From the NCBI RefSeq assembly GCF_005876955.1, contig NZ_SSCL01000010.1, positions 85,975-149,974 of the forward strand: DNA of 64,000 bases, in the 5' to 3' direction. A program made the position numbers and the translations under genes. Below, piece after piece: positions 17,488 to 26,428 of this stretch (positions are counted from its first letter, which is position 1; each line of letters starts with the position of its first letter). The DNA comes from Sinomonas gamaensis (lineage in GTDB: Bacteria; Actinomycetota; Actinomycetes; Actinomycetales; Micrococcaceae). A model generated the notes under the pieces. The model was not told the DNA's origin, searched no databases, and worked only from the letters and a program-made list of their open reading frames with translations.

Positions 17488-18333
17488 ATGCGCAGGAAAA
17501 TTGTTGCTGCCCTGGCGGCCGTGACGGCAGCCTTCGGGCTGGCCTTCACCGCTGCGCCCGCCCAGGCGAGCACGGGCGGCACAGCGGATGGCGACACCCA
17601 CGCGGGCGTCGCGATCATCGTCAATTACACGCCGGAGGGTCGGTTCCGCTGCTCCGCGGTGCTCATCTCTCCGACGGTCCTGCTGACGGCCGGACACTGC
17701 ACTGCCGGAGTCGTCGGGCGGACGCTCGTCTCGTTCGATTCGTTCATCGCAGAGAAGAACCCGCCGTCGCCGTTCCCCTCCGCAGCTGATCCAAGCGTTG
17801 GCTACACGTCGGCTGATCTTGCCGGTCGGATCTCGGGGACCACGTTCACCGATCCCGACTTCGCGAATGCCCCCGCGAAGAACATTCCGAATGACGTCGG
17901 CGTGGTGGTCCTCGACCAGCCGGTGGATCAACCGACTTACCCGCTGGCCGCCCTCGGAACGCTCGACCTGGCCCCCGGCGACATTCCGAAGACCACGGTG
18001 ACCGCCGTGGGCTACGGAGCCGAGCTCGCCAAGCCCGCCTCGGGGCCTCAGCGTCGGGTGCCAGTCTCGTACCCCCTGTTCCGCCGCTCGGTCGATCTGC
18101 GACTTCAGCAGGTGGAGTCGGACTACTTTGTGACCCACGCGAACGTGAACCCGGGCGCGGACACGGGAGGCGTCTGCAGCGGTGACTCGGGTGGACCGGT
18201 GTTCCTCAATGGCGCGATCGTCGGCCTGGTGAGCTTCGGCAAGCCGGACTGCCTCGCTCTCGACGGAATGCAGCGGGTGGACATCCCGTCCATTCAGAAT
18301 TGGCTTTCGACTTTTCTGAACCCGACGCCGTAG
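17488..18333 (+). CDS. Secreted trypsin-like serine protease
   Basis: This 281-residue protein has a Sec signal peptide (MRRKIVAALAAVTAAFGLAF, cleavage near AQA-ST) and a chymotrypsin-fold S1 domain. The catalytic triad is visible: histidine in LLTAGHC (near residue 70), aspartate in NDVGVVVLD (near 138), and serine in CSGDSGGPV (near 235), with cysteines placed for two disulfides. There is no extra C-terminal domain, so it is a free exported endopeptidase. The start is the ATG after AAGAGGGGACC; nine upstream codons are not used. Substrate unknown. Confidence 0.9.
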   Translation: MRRKIVAALAAVTAAFGLAFTAAPAQASTGGTADGDTHAGVAIIVNYTPEGRFRCSAVLISPTVLLTAGHCTAGVVGRTLVSFDSFIAEKNPPSPFPSAADPSVGYTSADLAGRISGTTFTDPDFANAPAKNIPNDVGVVVLDQPVDQPTYPLAALGTLDLAPGDIPKTTVTAVGYGAELAKPASGPQRRVPVSYPLFRRSVDLRLQQVESDYFVTHANVNPGADTGGVCSGDSGGPVFLNGAIVGLVSFGKPDCLALDGMQRVDIPSIQNWLSTFLNPTP

Positions 18334-18425
18334 CCGTACCTCTTGGCGAATCGCCGTCCTGGACTCGCGGTCCGGGGCGGCGATTCCCGTGAATGGCGCG
18401 AAAGGCGGCCGGTATGCTCGGAGCC

Positions 18426-19877
18426 ATGGAACCAACTGGGTCGGATGCTCGGTCCCGAACGGTGATCTCGCCGAGCCGAAACGACCCTTTGGTCCATACT
18501 CTGTCCGAGGTTGTGGGCGGTCCGCTGGGAGATCACGCTGCGCCCGGGATTATGCGCTCGGGTTGGTGGACACCGGAACTCGTGCTCCTCATTCTGACGA
18601 CGATCGCAGCGATCGGCGGCGTGCTCATCAAGGGCTATTGCCGGGTGAACGGCTGGACCACGCCCAGCCAGTTCTATGCAACGTGCTACTCGGACTTTCC
18701 GGCCCTTTTTGCCGAACGGGGTTTCGCCGACCACGTCCTGCCGCTCTTCTCGCAGGCGCAGCCGTTCGAATACCCGGTCATCACGTCGCTGATCGCAGGG
18801 ATCAGCGCACTTCTCGTCCCGGGCTCAGGGGTGACGCCTGCAAGAGAGACGGCGTATTTCGACATCAACGCGATCGGGCTCGCGATCATGTGGATGATCG
18901 CGGTCATCGCTACGTCCCGCTCCAACGTCCGCCGGCCTTGGGATGGGATGCTGGTCGCGATCGCTCCGGGCATCATCCTGGCCGGGTTCATCAATTGGGA
19001 CCTCTGGGCAGTCGCCCTTCTGTCTTTGGGGATCCTGGCCTTCGCGAGGAACCGGCCGGTCCTCGCGGGCATCGCGATCGGGCTGGGCACCGCAACCAAG
19101 CTGTATCCGGTGTTCTTCCTCGGCGTCCTCGTTGTTCTCGCTGTCCGCACGGGCCGGTGGCGACAGACCGGGTTGACGATCGGGGCCGCGATCGTCTCGT
19201 GGGCCGTGGTCAACCTCCCCGCCATTGTCACCAACGCCCACAACTGGGCGTACTTCTTCGACTTCTCGGCCAGTCGAGATCCCGGATTCTCGTCGGGATA
19301 TTACATCTGGAACCTGCTGGCGGACCGCATGCATTGGACTCGTCTCGCGACGCCCTCGGTCAACCTGCTGTTCGCCGTCTCCTTCGCGGTGTGCTGCCTT
19401 CTCATCGCGTTTGTCGCCCTGCACGCGCCGCGGCGTCCGCGGGTCGCGCAGCTCGCGTTCCTTGTGGTCGCGGCATTCCTGCTCACCGGCAAGGTCTACT
19501 CGCCGCAGTATGTCGTATGGCTGATTCCGCTGTTCGCCCTCGCCCACCCGCGGTGGAGGGACTTCTTGGTCTGGATGGCCGCGGAGGCCCTCCATTGGGT
19601 CGCGATCTGGATGTACCTCGGCTGGACGACGAGCAACGGCCCCGTGCAGAACAACATCGATACTCCTTACTACGTGATCGCCGTCGTGATACATATGATC
19701 GCCGTCGTATATGTCTGCCGTCACGTGATCGGGGACATCTATGATCCATCGATCGATCCCGTGAGGCGCAGCCGGCAGGACGACCCGCAGGGCGGCGAGT
19801 TCGACGGCGCGCCCGATGCTTTCACCTTGGGAGCGCGCCCAGTCCAACCCGTCACCGCAAGTGAAGGAGCAGCGTGA
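18426..19877 (+). CDS. GT87-family integral membrane glycosyltransferase
   Basis: A hydrophobic protein of 483 residues with about ten predicted TM helices, resembling the DUF2029/glycosyltransferase 87 family that uses polyprenyl-phosphate sugars on the outer face of the membrane. An extracytoplasmic loop after the first helix carries YSDFPALFAERGF and PFEYPVITSLIAG, the part of the family where the catalytic acidic residue lies. The chosen ATG (MEPTGSD) has a GGAG site; two nearby ATGs upstream are possible. The stop overlaps the next gene by four bases, linking it to the lipid kinase-phosphatase fusion. Acceptor and sugar cannot be told. Confidence 0.75.
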   Translation: MEPTGSDARSRTVISPSRNDPLVHTLSEVVGGPLGDHAAPGIMRSGWWTPELVLLILTTIAAIGGVLIKGYCRVNGWTTPSQFYATCYSDFPALFAERGFADHVLPLFSQAQPFEYPVITSLIAGISALLVPGSGVTPARETAYFDINAIGLAIMWMIAVIATSRSNVRRPWDGMLVAIAPGIILAGFINWDLWAVALLSLGILAFARNRPVLAGIAIGLGTATKLYPVFFLGVLVVLAVRTGRWRQTGLTIGAAIVSWAVVNLPAIVTNAHNWAYFFDFSASRDPGFSSGYYIWNLLADRMHWTRLATPSVNLLFAVSFAVCCLLIAFVALHAPRRPRVAQLAFLVVAAFLLTGKVYSPQYVVWLIPLFALAHPRWRDFLVWMAAEALHWVAIWMYLGWTTSNGPVQNNIDTPYYVIAVVIHMIAVVYVCRHVIGDIYDPSIDPVRRSRQDDPQGGEFDGAPDAFTLGARPVQPVTASEGAA

Positions 19878-21397
19878 GCAGCTGGCCAAGGAGAGCAGTT
19901 CATGCCGTGGGAGGAATGGATCGCGCGCTCATGAAAAGGGTCGCCGCGTTGCCAGCGGGCCCTTGGGACTCGGGCTTCGCTCTCCTGACGCAGGCCGCCA
20001 GCAAGTCCATGCTCTGGGGCGGGATCGCCGTCGGTCTCTCCTCGGTCAAGGGACCGCCGCGGCGCGCTGCCCTGCATGGCTTGGCGGCGGTCGCCGTCGC
20101 CTCCGCTGTGGTGAACATCGTCGGAAAGCAGCTGCTCCCGCGCGCCCGGCCGCAGCAGGCGAGCCTGCCGCTCTATCGCTTTCTCAACCCGCAGCCCACG
20201 AGCTCATCGCTCCCGAGCGGCCACTCGGCGTCGGCGGTTGCGTTCGCGACGGGAGTCGGTTTCGTGAGCCCGCGCCTGGGCGTCGCCCTCGCCCCCGTCG
20301 CGGCCGCGGTCGCCTATTCGCGGGTTCACACCGGCGCGCACTGGCCCAGCGACGTCGTACTGGGCTCGGCGCTGGGCGCTGGCGCCGCTCTCGTGACCCG
20401 CTCCTGGTGGCCGCGCCAGGAGGCTGCGCCTGAGCCCCACTGCGAGGCGGCTGAGGCTCCGGCGCTCGACGGCGGGCGCGGGCTGGCCGTCGTCGTCAAT
20501 CCGCTGAGCGGGAGCGGTGGGACTGAGACCGACGAGTTGCGCGATCATCTCCCGAACGCGCTGTTCCATCTCCTCGGCAAGGATGACGACGTCGACGAGG
20601 TGTGCCGGAAGCTTGCGGGTCGCGAGGGGATTCGGGCATTGGCGGTGTGCGGGGGCGACGGGACCGTGGGCGCCGTGGCCGGCGTGTGCGCGGACCTCGG
20701 CCTTCCACTCGCCGTCCTTCCCGGAGGAACATTCAATCACTTCGCCCGCGACATCGGGGCGTCCGGCGTCGAGTCCGTCGCCGCGGCCGTCTCCTCAGGG
20801 CGGGCGCTGCGGTGTGACTTGGCGCGGGTGCGGGCGGAGCGGGGAGCCCGAGAGGCTCCCGAGGTGCGCGAGCTGGCCATGGTCAACACCGCGAGCATCG
20901 GGGTGTATCCGAATCTGGTGAGGCGACGAGACGCCTTGCAGCACCGCCTTCCCGGGTTGGGGAAACATCCGGCCGCCCTGCTTGCCGCGCTCGTGACCTT
21001 CGCCGTGAGCACGCCGACCCGGCTTCTGCTGGATGGCCGGTCCCGCGAGATCTGGACGCTCTTCATCGGACGGGGCCGTTATTGGCCACGAGATCTCGCC
21101 CCGCTCGAGCGCCCGATCCTGGACGACGGCGTCCTCGACCTGCGCGCGATTAGCGCCGATCCCCGGTTTGCCCGGCTCCGACTGCTTGCTGCGATTGTGA
21201 CGGGCACCACCGAGCGGAGCCGGGACCTCGAGACCTGGGAGGCACGGCGGGTCGATGTCGAGGCGACCGATGGCGATCTGGTGCTCGCGGTCGACGGCGA
21301 AGTGCTCGCCGGCGTGCGTCGGGTCACCCTGACGGTCGATCCCGCGGCCCTTACGGTCTATTCGCCTCGGGTGGCGGAGGACAGCGGACGAGAATGA
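19874..21397 (+). CDS. PAP2 phosphatase-diacylglycerol kinase fusion
   Basis: Two lipid enzymes are joined in one 507-residue chain. Residues 1-180 are a PAP2-type phosphatase with all three motifs: K-x6-RP (KQLLPRARP, from residue 85), PSGH (114-117), and SR-x5-H-x3-D (149-160). Residues 205-500 are a diacylglycerol/sphingosine-kinase-like domain with NPLSGSGG, the GGDGT nucleotide motif near 258 and PGGTFNHFARD. The fusion could cycle phosphatidic acid and diacylglycerol or act on polyprenyl phosphates. Similar fusions occur in actinobacteria. The GTG start overlaps the upstream stop (GTGA). Confidence 0.9.
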   Translation: MSSWPRRAVHAVGGMDRALMKRVAALPAGPWDSGFALLTQAASKSMLWGGIAVGLSSVKGPPRRAALHGLAAVAVASAVVNIVGKQLLPRARPQQASLPLYRFLNPQPTSSSLPSGHSASAVAFATGVGFVSPRLGVALAPVAAAVAYSRVHTGAHWPSDVVLGSALGAGAALVTRSWWPRQEAAPEPHCEAAEAPALDGGRGLAVVVNPLSGSGGTETDELRDHLPNALFHLLGKDDDVDEVCRKLAGREGIRALAVCGGDGTVGAVAGVCADLGLPLAVLPGGTFNHFARDIGASGVESVAAAVSSGRALRCDLARVRAERGAREAPEVRELAMVNTASIGVYPNLVRRRDALQHRLPGLGKHPAALLAALVTFAVSTPTRLLLDGRSREIWTLFIGRGRYWPRDLAPLERPILDDGVLDLRAISADPRFARLRLLAAIVTGTTERSRDLETWEARRVDVEATDGDLVLAVDGEVLAGVRRVTLTVDPAALTVYSPRVAEDSGRE

Positions 21398-21401
21398 ACG
21401 C

Positions 21402-24017
21402 GTGACTTCTTGCCCGTTCGACCTCGTCGCCATCAGCAAAGGTCTTGCCTTCGCGGGATCAAAGGGCGATCTTGAGCGAGCACTTGCTGGAGGCGCCGTC
21501 GTGGTTCAGGCACCTCCGGGCAGCGGGAAGACCACGCTTGTCCCACCGGTCGTCGCGAACCTCCTGAGGAGCAGAGCGGCCAACCCGCCACGCGTCGTGG
21601 TCACCCAGCCGCGTCGAGTCGCCGTTCGGGCTGCCGCGCGGCACCTCGCGTCGCTCGATGGCAGCCGGTTAGGCGATCGTGTGGGGTACACAGTGCGGGG
21701 CGAGCGTCACGTCGGCAACACGACTCTCGTCGAGTTCGTGACGCCCGGGATCCTCGTGCGGCGCCTCCTCGCCGACCCCTCGCTCGAGGGGACGGGGGCG
21801 GTGATCGTCGACGAGGTCCACGAGCGCGGGCTCGAGACGGACCTCGCGCTCGGGATGCTCGCTGAGGTGCGCCAGCTGCGCGACGACCTCATGCTCGTCG
21901 CGATGTCGGCGACGCTTGACGCTCAGCGCTTCGCCGCGCTGCTCACGGACGACGGCGGCGCCCCGGCTCCCGTCGTCGACTCGCCATCGGCGTTGCACCC
22001 ACTCGAGGTGACGTGGGCGCCGTCGTCCGCGCCGAGGCTCGACGAGCGCGGGGTGAACCGCGCGTTTCTCGACCACATCGCGGCGACGGCCGCCTTCGAG
22101 CACGACTCCGCTCTCGCCCACGGCCTCGATGCGGATGCGCTCGTGTTCGTCCCGGGCGCGCGTGAGGTGCACGCGGTCGCGGAGCGGCTCAGATCCCGAC
22201 TCGCGGGCACGGAGGTCCTCGAACTGCACGGCCGGGGGCGGGCGGCCGAACAGGATCGCGCCGTCGGCGGACGGGCTGTGGGAGAGCCGCCTCGAATCGT
22301 CGTCTCGACGGCGTTGGCCGAGTCCTCGTTGACGGTTCCCGGGGTGCGGCTCGTGATCGATTCCGGCCTCGCGAGGGAACCCCGGAGGGACGCGATGCGC
22401 GGGATGTCCGGCCTCGTGACCGTCTCATGCTCGCGGGCCTCGGCTGAGCAGCGCGCGGGCCGCGCCGCCCGACAGGGGCCGGGCCGCGTGGTGCGGTGCT
22501 ACGACGAGCGCGCCTTCGCTGCCTTCCCCGCCCAGTCTGCGCCTGAGATTGCGACGGCGGACCTCACCGAGGCGGCGTTGGTTCTCGCCTGCTGGGGCGC
22601 ACCGGGAGGGAGAGGTCTGGCGCTGCCGGATGCACCGCCGTCGGCCGCGCTCCAGGACGCACTGCGGACGCTCGACGGGATCGGGGCGATTGACGAGACC
22701 GGTCAGGCAACCGGCCTCGGTCGGACACTCGCACGAATCCCGGCGGACCCGCGTCTGGGACGCGCACTGCTCGATGGCGCGCCGGTGGCCGGCGTGCGGG
22801 AGGCCGCGGAGGCCGTCGCACTCGTCGCGCGAGATCTCCGAGCGCCGGGGGCAGACCTCGGGCGCCTCCTCTCGTCCCTTCGTTCCGGGCACGAGCCCAG
22901 CTCTCGCGCCTGGGCGAACGATGTCCGCCGCCTCGAGCGCATTGCGCGGGAGAACCCAGGGCCGGCCTCGGCTTCGGGGACTCCTGGGTTGGCGGCGGAT
23001 GCCGAGAAGGTGGGTTTCGTCGTCGGCCTCGCGTTTCCGCGGTTCGTGGCGCGCCGGGTGCCCGGCGTGCAGGAGAGGTACCTGCTCGCGTCCGGCAGCC
23101 GCGCCGGGCTCCCGGTGGGCAGTCCGCTCGCGGGGCACGAATGGCTGGCGGTGGCCGACGTTTCCCGGGCGGCGGGCCGCGACGCGGCGGGCACCGGTGC
23201 CGTGATCCGTACGGCCGCGCCCCTGACGCAGGAAGCCGCCGAATTCGCGGCGAGCCATCTGCTTGCCGACGAGGTTCACGCGCAGTTCGTGGAGGGGCGG
23301 GTCGTCGCCCGGCGAGAACGTCGTCTGGGCGAGATCGTCCTGGCGTCGACGCCGGTGCGGCCCTCGCGCGAGGCGGGGCACGCCGCCGTCGCCCGCGCGC
23401 TGACTCAGGACGGGCTGGGTGTCATCGGCTGGTCTCCCGCCGCCGACGCGCTGCGCCGCCGCCTCGCGCTCGTGCAGCGCGAACTCGGCGACCCGTGGCC
23501 GGACGTTTCCGAGCCCGCGCTGCTCTCGCGGCTTGAGGACTGGCTCGCGCCCGAGCTCGACGCCTTGGCGGGCGGCGCTTCGGTACGCTCCGTGGATCTC
23601 GCCGAGCCGTTGCGCCGGCTTTTGCCGTGGCCCGAGGCTGTGCGCTTCGACGAGCTCGTGCCCGAGCGGCTCGAGGTGCCCAGCGGATCCCGCGTCCGGA
23701 TCGAATACCCTCCACTAGACCATGGCGATGACGGAGCGGACGACGGCGTGCGACCGGTTGTCGCGGTCAAGCTCCAGGAGTGCTTCGGGTGGGCCGAGAC
23801 GCCGCGGCTCGTGAACGGGCGGGTGCCGGTGGTCTTCCACCTGCTCTCCCCGGCGGGGCGGCCGCTCGCCGTCACCGGGGACCTCGCCTCGTTCTGGTCT
23901 GGGCCGTATGCCCAGGTGCGCGCGGAGATGCGTGGCCGGTACCCCAAGCATCCGTGGCCCGAGGACCCGTGGACGGCCGTCGCCACCGCGAAGACGAAGC
24001 GCCGGCTCGGGGGCTGA
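21402..24017 (+). CDS. hrpB: ATP-dependent RNA helicase HrpB
   Basis: HrpB is a DEAH-box helicase of bacteria whose cellular role is still uncertain. At 871 residues it has the usual family length. Walker A (PPGSGKTT) is near residue 36, the DEVHERGLETDLALG motif II near 130, SAT motif III, STALAESSLTVPGV (motif V) and QRAGRAARQGPG (motif VI). These are followed by the helicase-associated domain and the HrpB-specific C terminus (PYAQVRAEMRGRYPKHPWPEDP). It starts four bases after the PAP2 fusion, suggesting co-transcription, and ends four bases from the convergent neighbour. Confidence 0.94.
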   Translation: MTSCPFDLVAISKGLAFAGSKGDLERALAGGAVVVQAPPGSGKTTLVPPVVANLLRSRAANPPRVVVTQPRRVAVRAAARHLASLDGSRLGDRVGYTVRGERHVGNTTLVEFVTPGILVRRLLADPSLEGTGAVIVDEVHERGLETDLALGMLAEVRQLRDDLMLVAMSATLDAQRFAALLTDDGGAPAPVVDSPSALHPLEVTWAPSSAPRLDERGVNRAFLDHIAATAAFEHDSALAHGLDADALVFVPGAREVHAVAERLRSRLAGTEVLELHGRGRAAEQDRAVGGRAVGEPPRIVVSTALAESSLTVPGVRLVIDSGLAREPRRDAMRGMSGLVTVSCSRASAEQRAGRAARQGPGRVVRCYDERAFAAFPAQSAPEIATADLTEAALVLACWGAPGGRGLALPDAPPSAALQDALRTLDGIGAIDETGQATGLGRTLARIPADPRLGRALLDGAPVAGVREAAEAVALVARDLRAPGADLGRLLSSLRSGHEPSSRAWANDVRRLERIARENPGPASASGTPGLAADAEKVGFVVGLAFPRFVARRVPGVQERYLLASGSRAGLPVGSPLAGHEWLAVADVSRAAGRDAAGTGAVIRTAAPLTQEAAEFAASHLLADEVHAQFVEGRVVARRERRLGEIVLASTPVRPSREAGHAAVARALTQDGLGVIGWSPAADALRRRLALVQRELGDPWPDVSEPALLSRLEDWLAPELDALAGGASVRSVDLAEPLRRLLPWPEAVRFDELVPERLEVPSGSRVRIEYPPLDHGDDGADDGVRPVVAVKLQECFGWAETPRLVNGRVPVVFHLLSPAGRPLAVTGDLASFWSGPYAQVRAEMRGRYPKHPWPEDPWTAVATAKTKRRLGG

Positions 24018-24020
24018 TCT

Positions 24021-24923
24021 CTAGGCGGCGAGCGGGTGGCCGAGGGCGGTGACATACCGCCCGATCGCGTCCTCCGCCGTGGGCACGACCCCGAACACTT
24101 CTCGTTGCCGCCTCGTGTCGGCGACGTAGCGGCCAGTCTGGAACCAGTCGATCATCGAGGCCATGTCCTTGACCATCGGGTTCGGAATGAGGCGCCCCGC
24201 CGTGTCGATGACCCCCGTGGGGATGCTCCGCACCCGGATCCGCTTGCTGAGGAGGCGACCCGCGATCTCCGCGATGTCCTTCATGCTGACCGGGCGATCC
24301 CAGCCGATGTCGATCCGGTCGCCGGGGGTGACGTCGGCGTCGACTGCGGCGGCGAGGAAGGCCGCGAGGTCTGCGGTGAGGACGAAGGTCAGCGGGACGG
24401 TCGGCGAGCCGAACCAGCTCAGGCGGCCTTTCGCGAAGGGGTCCCCGCCGAAGCGTGCAACCTGATCGAGGAACGCGCCTGGCCTGAGCGCGACGAATGG
24501 CACACCCTGCTCCTCGAGCCGGTCCTCCATCTGCTTCTTGTGCCAGAAGTGGGGCACGTCCGGCGTCTGGTCGCAGGTGAGGATGCTCGTGAGGATGAAC
24601 CTTCGGACGCTCGCCCGAGCCGCGGCGTCGGCCAAGTTGCGGTTGCCGACCACGTCGATCTCGTCGCTGTCGCCCTTGCTGTGGCGGGTGTAGCCGGCCG
24701 CCGTCGTGATGACGGCGTCGGCGCCATCCATCGCCTGGGTGAGCGACGGGGGGTCCATCATGTCGCCCCGGGCGATCTCAACGCCGTCGGCCTCGAGACG
24801 CGAGGCGTTCGAGGCAGGCCTGACGAGGGCGCGGACCTTCTTGCCTCGGGACCGGAGCGCGCCGACCACCTGGCCTCCTAGCCAGCCCGTGGCACCGACA
24901 ACAAGAACTGGCGCATCGCTCAT
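24021..24923 (-). CDS. NAD(P)-binding NmrA/SDR-like oxidoreductase
   Basis: An atypical short-chain dehydrogenase of 300 residues with the N-terminal dinucleotide motif GATGWLGGQVV (residue 9) and a second-strand basic patch (RALVRPAS) suggesting NADP(H). Later segments resemble NmrA-like and NAD(P)H-binding proteins (RPGAFLDQVARFG). The start at 24923 follows an AAGGAGGGG site and gives the family-typical MSDAPVLVVGATG. The frame extends 73 codons upstream without similarity. It runs convergent to hrpB with only three bases between. The substrate is unknown. Confidence 0.85.
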   Translation of the reverse strand: MSDAPVLVVGATGWLGGQVVGALRSRGKKVRALVRPASNASRLEADGVEIARGDMMDPPSLTQAMDGADAVITTAAGYTRHSKGDSDEIDVVGNRNLADAAARASVRRFILTSILTCDQTPDVPHFWHKKQMEDRLEEQGVPFVALRPGAFLDQVARFGGDPFAKGRLSWFGSPTVPLTFVLTADLAAFLAAAVDADVTPGDRIDIGWDRPVSMKDIAEIAGRLLSKRIRVRSIPTGVIDTAGRLIPNPMVKDMASMIDWFQTGRYVADTRRQREVFGVVPTAEDAIGRYVTALGHPLAA

Positions 24924-24999
24924 GACCCCTCCTTGGGCCCGCAGAACTCTCGCGGCTGGAACTCTACTCCTCATGACGCGCGGCTGGTACGGTCGCGCC

Positions 25000-25587
25000 A
25001 TGCGCGTTGTGGTGAGCGAGTTCATGAGCCTTGACGGGGTCGTGCAGGCACCGGGCGGGCCGCAGGAGGACACGACGGGCGGCTTCCAGCGTGGCGGCTG
25101 GTCGTTGCCGTTCTTCGACCCCGAAGTCATGGGTCCCGTCATCGCCGAGATCGCGGAACGCAGTGAGGCGCTGCTGCAGGGTCGGCGGACGTATCAGATC
25201 TCCGCGGCGGCCTGGCCCAGCAGGGGCGGCGACCCCTTCGCCGATTGGATCAACGCGACCCAGAAGTACGTCGTGTCCGATTCCCTGTCCGAGCAGGAGC
25301 TGCCCTGGGGCCCTGCGGAGCTCATCCGGGGCGGCGCTCTCGTTGACGCGGTGTCCGAGCTGCGGAAGCGGCCCGGCGGCGACATCTACATCTACGGGAG
25401 TCTCTCGGTGGTGCGGACGCTGCTTGTGGCGAAGCTCGTGGACGAACTGATCCTCATGATCGAGCCGATCACTCTCGGAGGCGGCAAGACGCTCTTCCCC
25501 TCCGACGGAGAGGCGCGGCGGTTCGAGCTGCTGTCCGCGGTGACGGCCCGGACCGGGGTGCAGGTCTGCCGCTATCGGCCCGCATGA
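25000..25587 (+). CDS. Dihydrofolate-reductase-like RibD C-terminal-domain protein
   Basis: A 195-residue protein of the RibD_C/dihydrofolate-reductase-like family, NADPH-dependent reductases of unknown substrate in many actinobacteria. It shows the start pattern MRVVVSEFMSLDGVVQAPGG, a QGRRTYQ segment where DHFR binds NADPH, and IYGSLSVVRTLL near the C terminus. The ATG at 25000 gives the full family length; the open frame upstream overlaps the divergent gene. A paralogue lies at 54163. It is divergent from the NAD(P)-binding oxidoreductase and convergent to the DUF4386 gene. Confidence 0.85.
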   Translation: MRVVVSEFMSLDGVVQAPGGPQEDTTGGFQRGGWSLPFFDPEVMGPVIAEIAERSEALLQGRRTYQISAAAWPSRGGDPFADWINATQKYVVSDSLSEQELPWGPAELIRGGALVDAVSELRKRPGGDIYIYGSLSVVRTLLVAKLVDELILMIEPITLGGGKTLFPSDGEARRFELLSAVTARTGVQVCRYRPA

Positions 25588-25619
25588 CGGCATCGGCCCG
25601 CCTGACCGCATGGCGGGGA

Positions 25620-26324
25620 TCAGCGCGCCATGGCTGGCTGGGTGGACCGGCTCTTCGCCACTGCCGCCCCGCGGAAGCCCCGGATGATCAGGTACAGGGC
25701 AAGGCTGACCTCCCAGGCGAAGATCGGGACGACGGCGAGGCTGAATGAGCTCGGGGCCTGGGGCGTGAGGGCGAACAGCTGCCAGACGTTCACGGCGAAC
25801 ACGAGTGGGGCGCCGACGAGTCCGAGGATCGGGATGATGCGCGGCACGAGGCCCGAGCGGAGCAGGACGGCCGCGAGGACCGCGGTGTTGGCCGGGCAGA
25901 TGAGGCCCGGGCCCACGATGAACGTCCAGTTGTGGATAGCCGCGAGGGCCTGAATGAGTCCGGCGTTGCCGGTGGTCCCGGTTCCCTGGGCGAGGGCGAC
26001 GGCGGCGACCAGCGGCGTGACGCCGACGGCGATCACTCCGGCCTCGAGCGTGCGGAGCGCCGCGTAACCGAGGGCCATGCCCTCGTTGATCCTGCGCACC
26101 ACGGGGAAGAACGCGACCCCCGTCCCCACGATCGCCAGGGAGAGGACGACCTCGAGCAGGGCGCCGAAGAGCGCCTTGCCGCTCGCTCCGTCACCCGCCA
26201 GATAGCTGCCGTAGTCGGTGCTGCTGAGGACGGGCCCGTACAGCACCATGCTGGCGATCGACGTGATGTGCGTGAGGAGGAAGAACGCGCCGATGGCGAT
26301 GGCCGTGCGCCGGGTGGAGCCCAT
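25620..26324 (-). CDS. DUF4386-family membrane protein
   Basis: A 234-residue integral membrane protein with about six hydrophobic segments, matching the DUF4386 family (RRTAIAIGAFFLLTHITSIAS at the N terminus, PVVRRINEGMALGY in the middle). Family function is unknown. It is divergently transcribed from a TetR-family regulator, and the 104-bp intergenic region contains a perfect 19-bp palindrome. It is therefore probably the target of that regulator, a common layout for membrane proteins of the stress or efflux type. Confidence 0.8.
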   Translation of the reverse strand: MGSTRRTAIAIGAFFLLTHITSIASMVLYGPVLSSTDYGSYLAGDGASGKALFGALLEVVLSLAIVGTGVAFFPVVRRINEGMALGYAALRTLEAGVIAVGVTPLVAAVALAQGTGTTGNAGLIQALAAIHNWTFIVGPGLICPANTAVLAAVLLRSGLVPRIIPILGLVGAPLVFAVNVWQLFALTPQAPSSFSLAVVPIFAWEVSLALYLIIRGFRGAAVAKSRSTQPAMAR

Positions 26325-26347
26325 GGTGATTCCGTTCCTTCATTCCG

Positions 26348-26401
26348 AGGTGTACGGCGTACACCTTCAATGGATCCAAGCTAGGTGTACGGTGTACGCT
26401 T
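26348..26401. promoter_or_regulatory. TetR operator pair
   Basis: AGGTGTACG-G-CGTACACCT (26348-26366) is a perfect 19-bp palindrome. A second copy (26383-26401, AGGTGTACG-G-TGTACGCTT) keeps the left arm and six of nine right-arm bases. Centres are 35 bp apart. The pair lies between DUF4386 and the TetR gene. Confidence 0.8.
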
Positions 26402-26428
26402 GTCAATGGGCGTGAAGGAAGTGGGCTT

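Noticed and set aside
17107..18435. 442-codon minus-strand frame opposite the protease
   Set aside because: Antisense shadow of the trypsin-like gene. Its last 43 codons (from an internal ATG with an AAGGG site) could be a small gene, but no similarity or terminator on that strand supports it.
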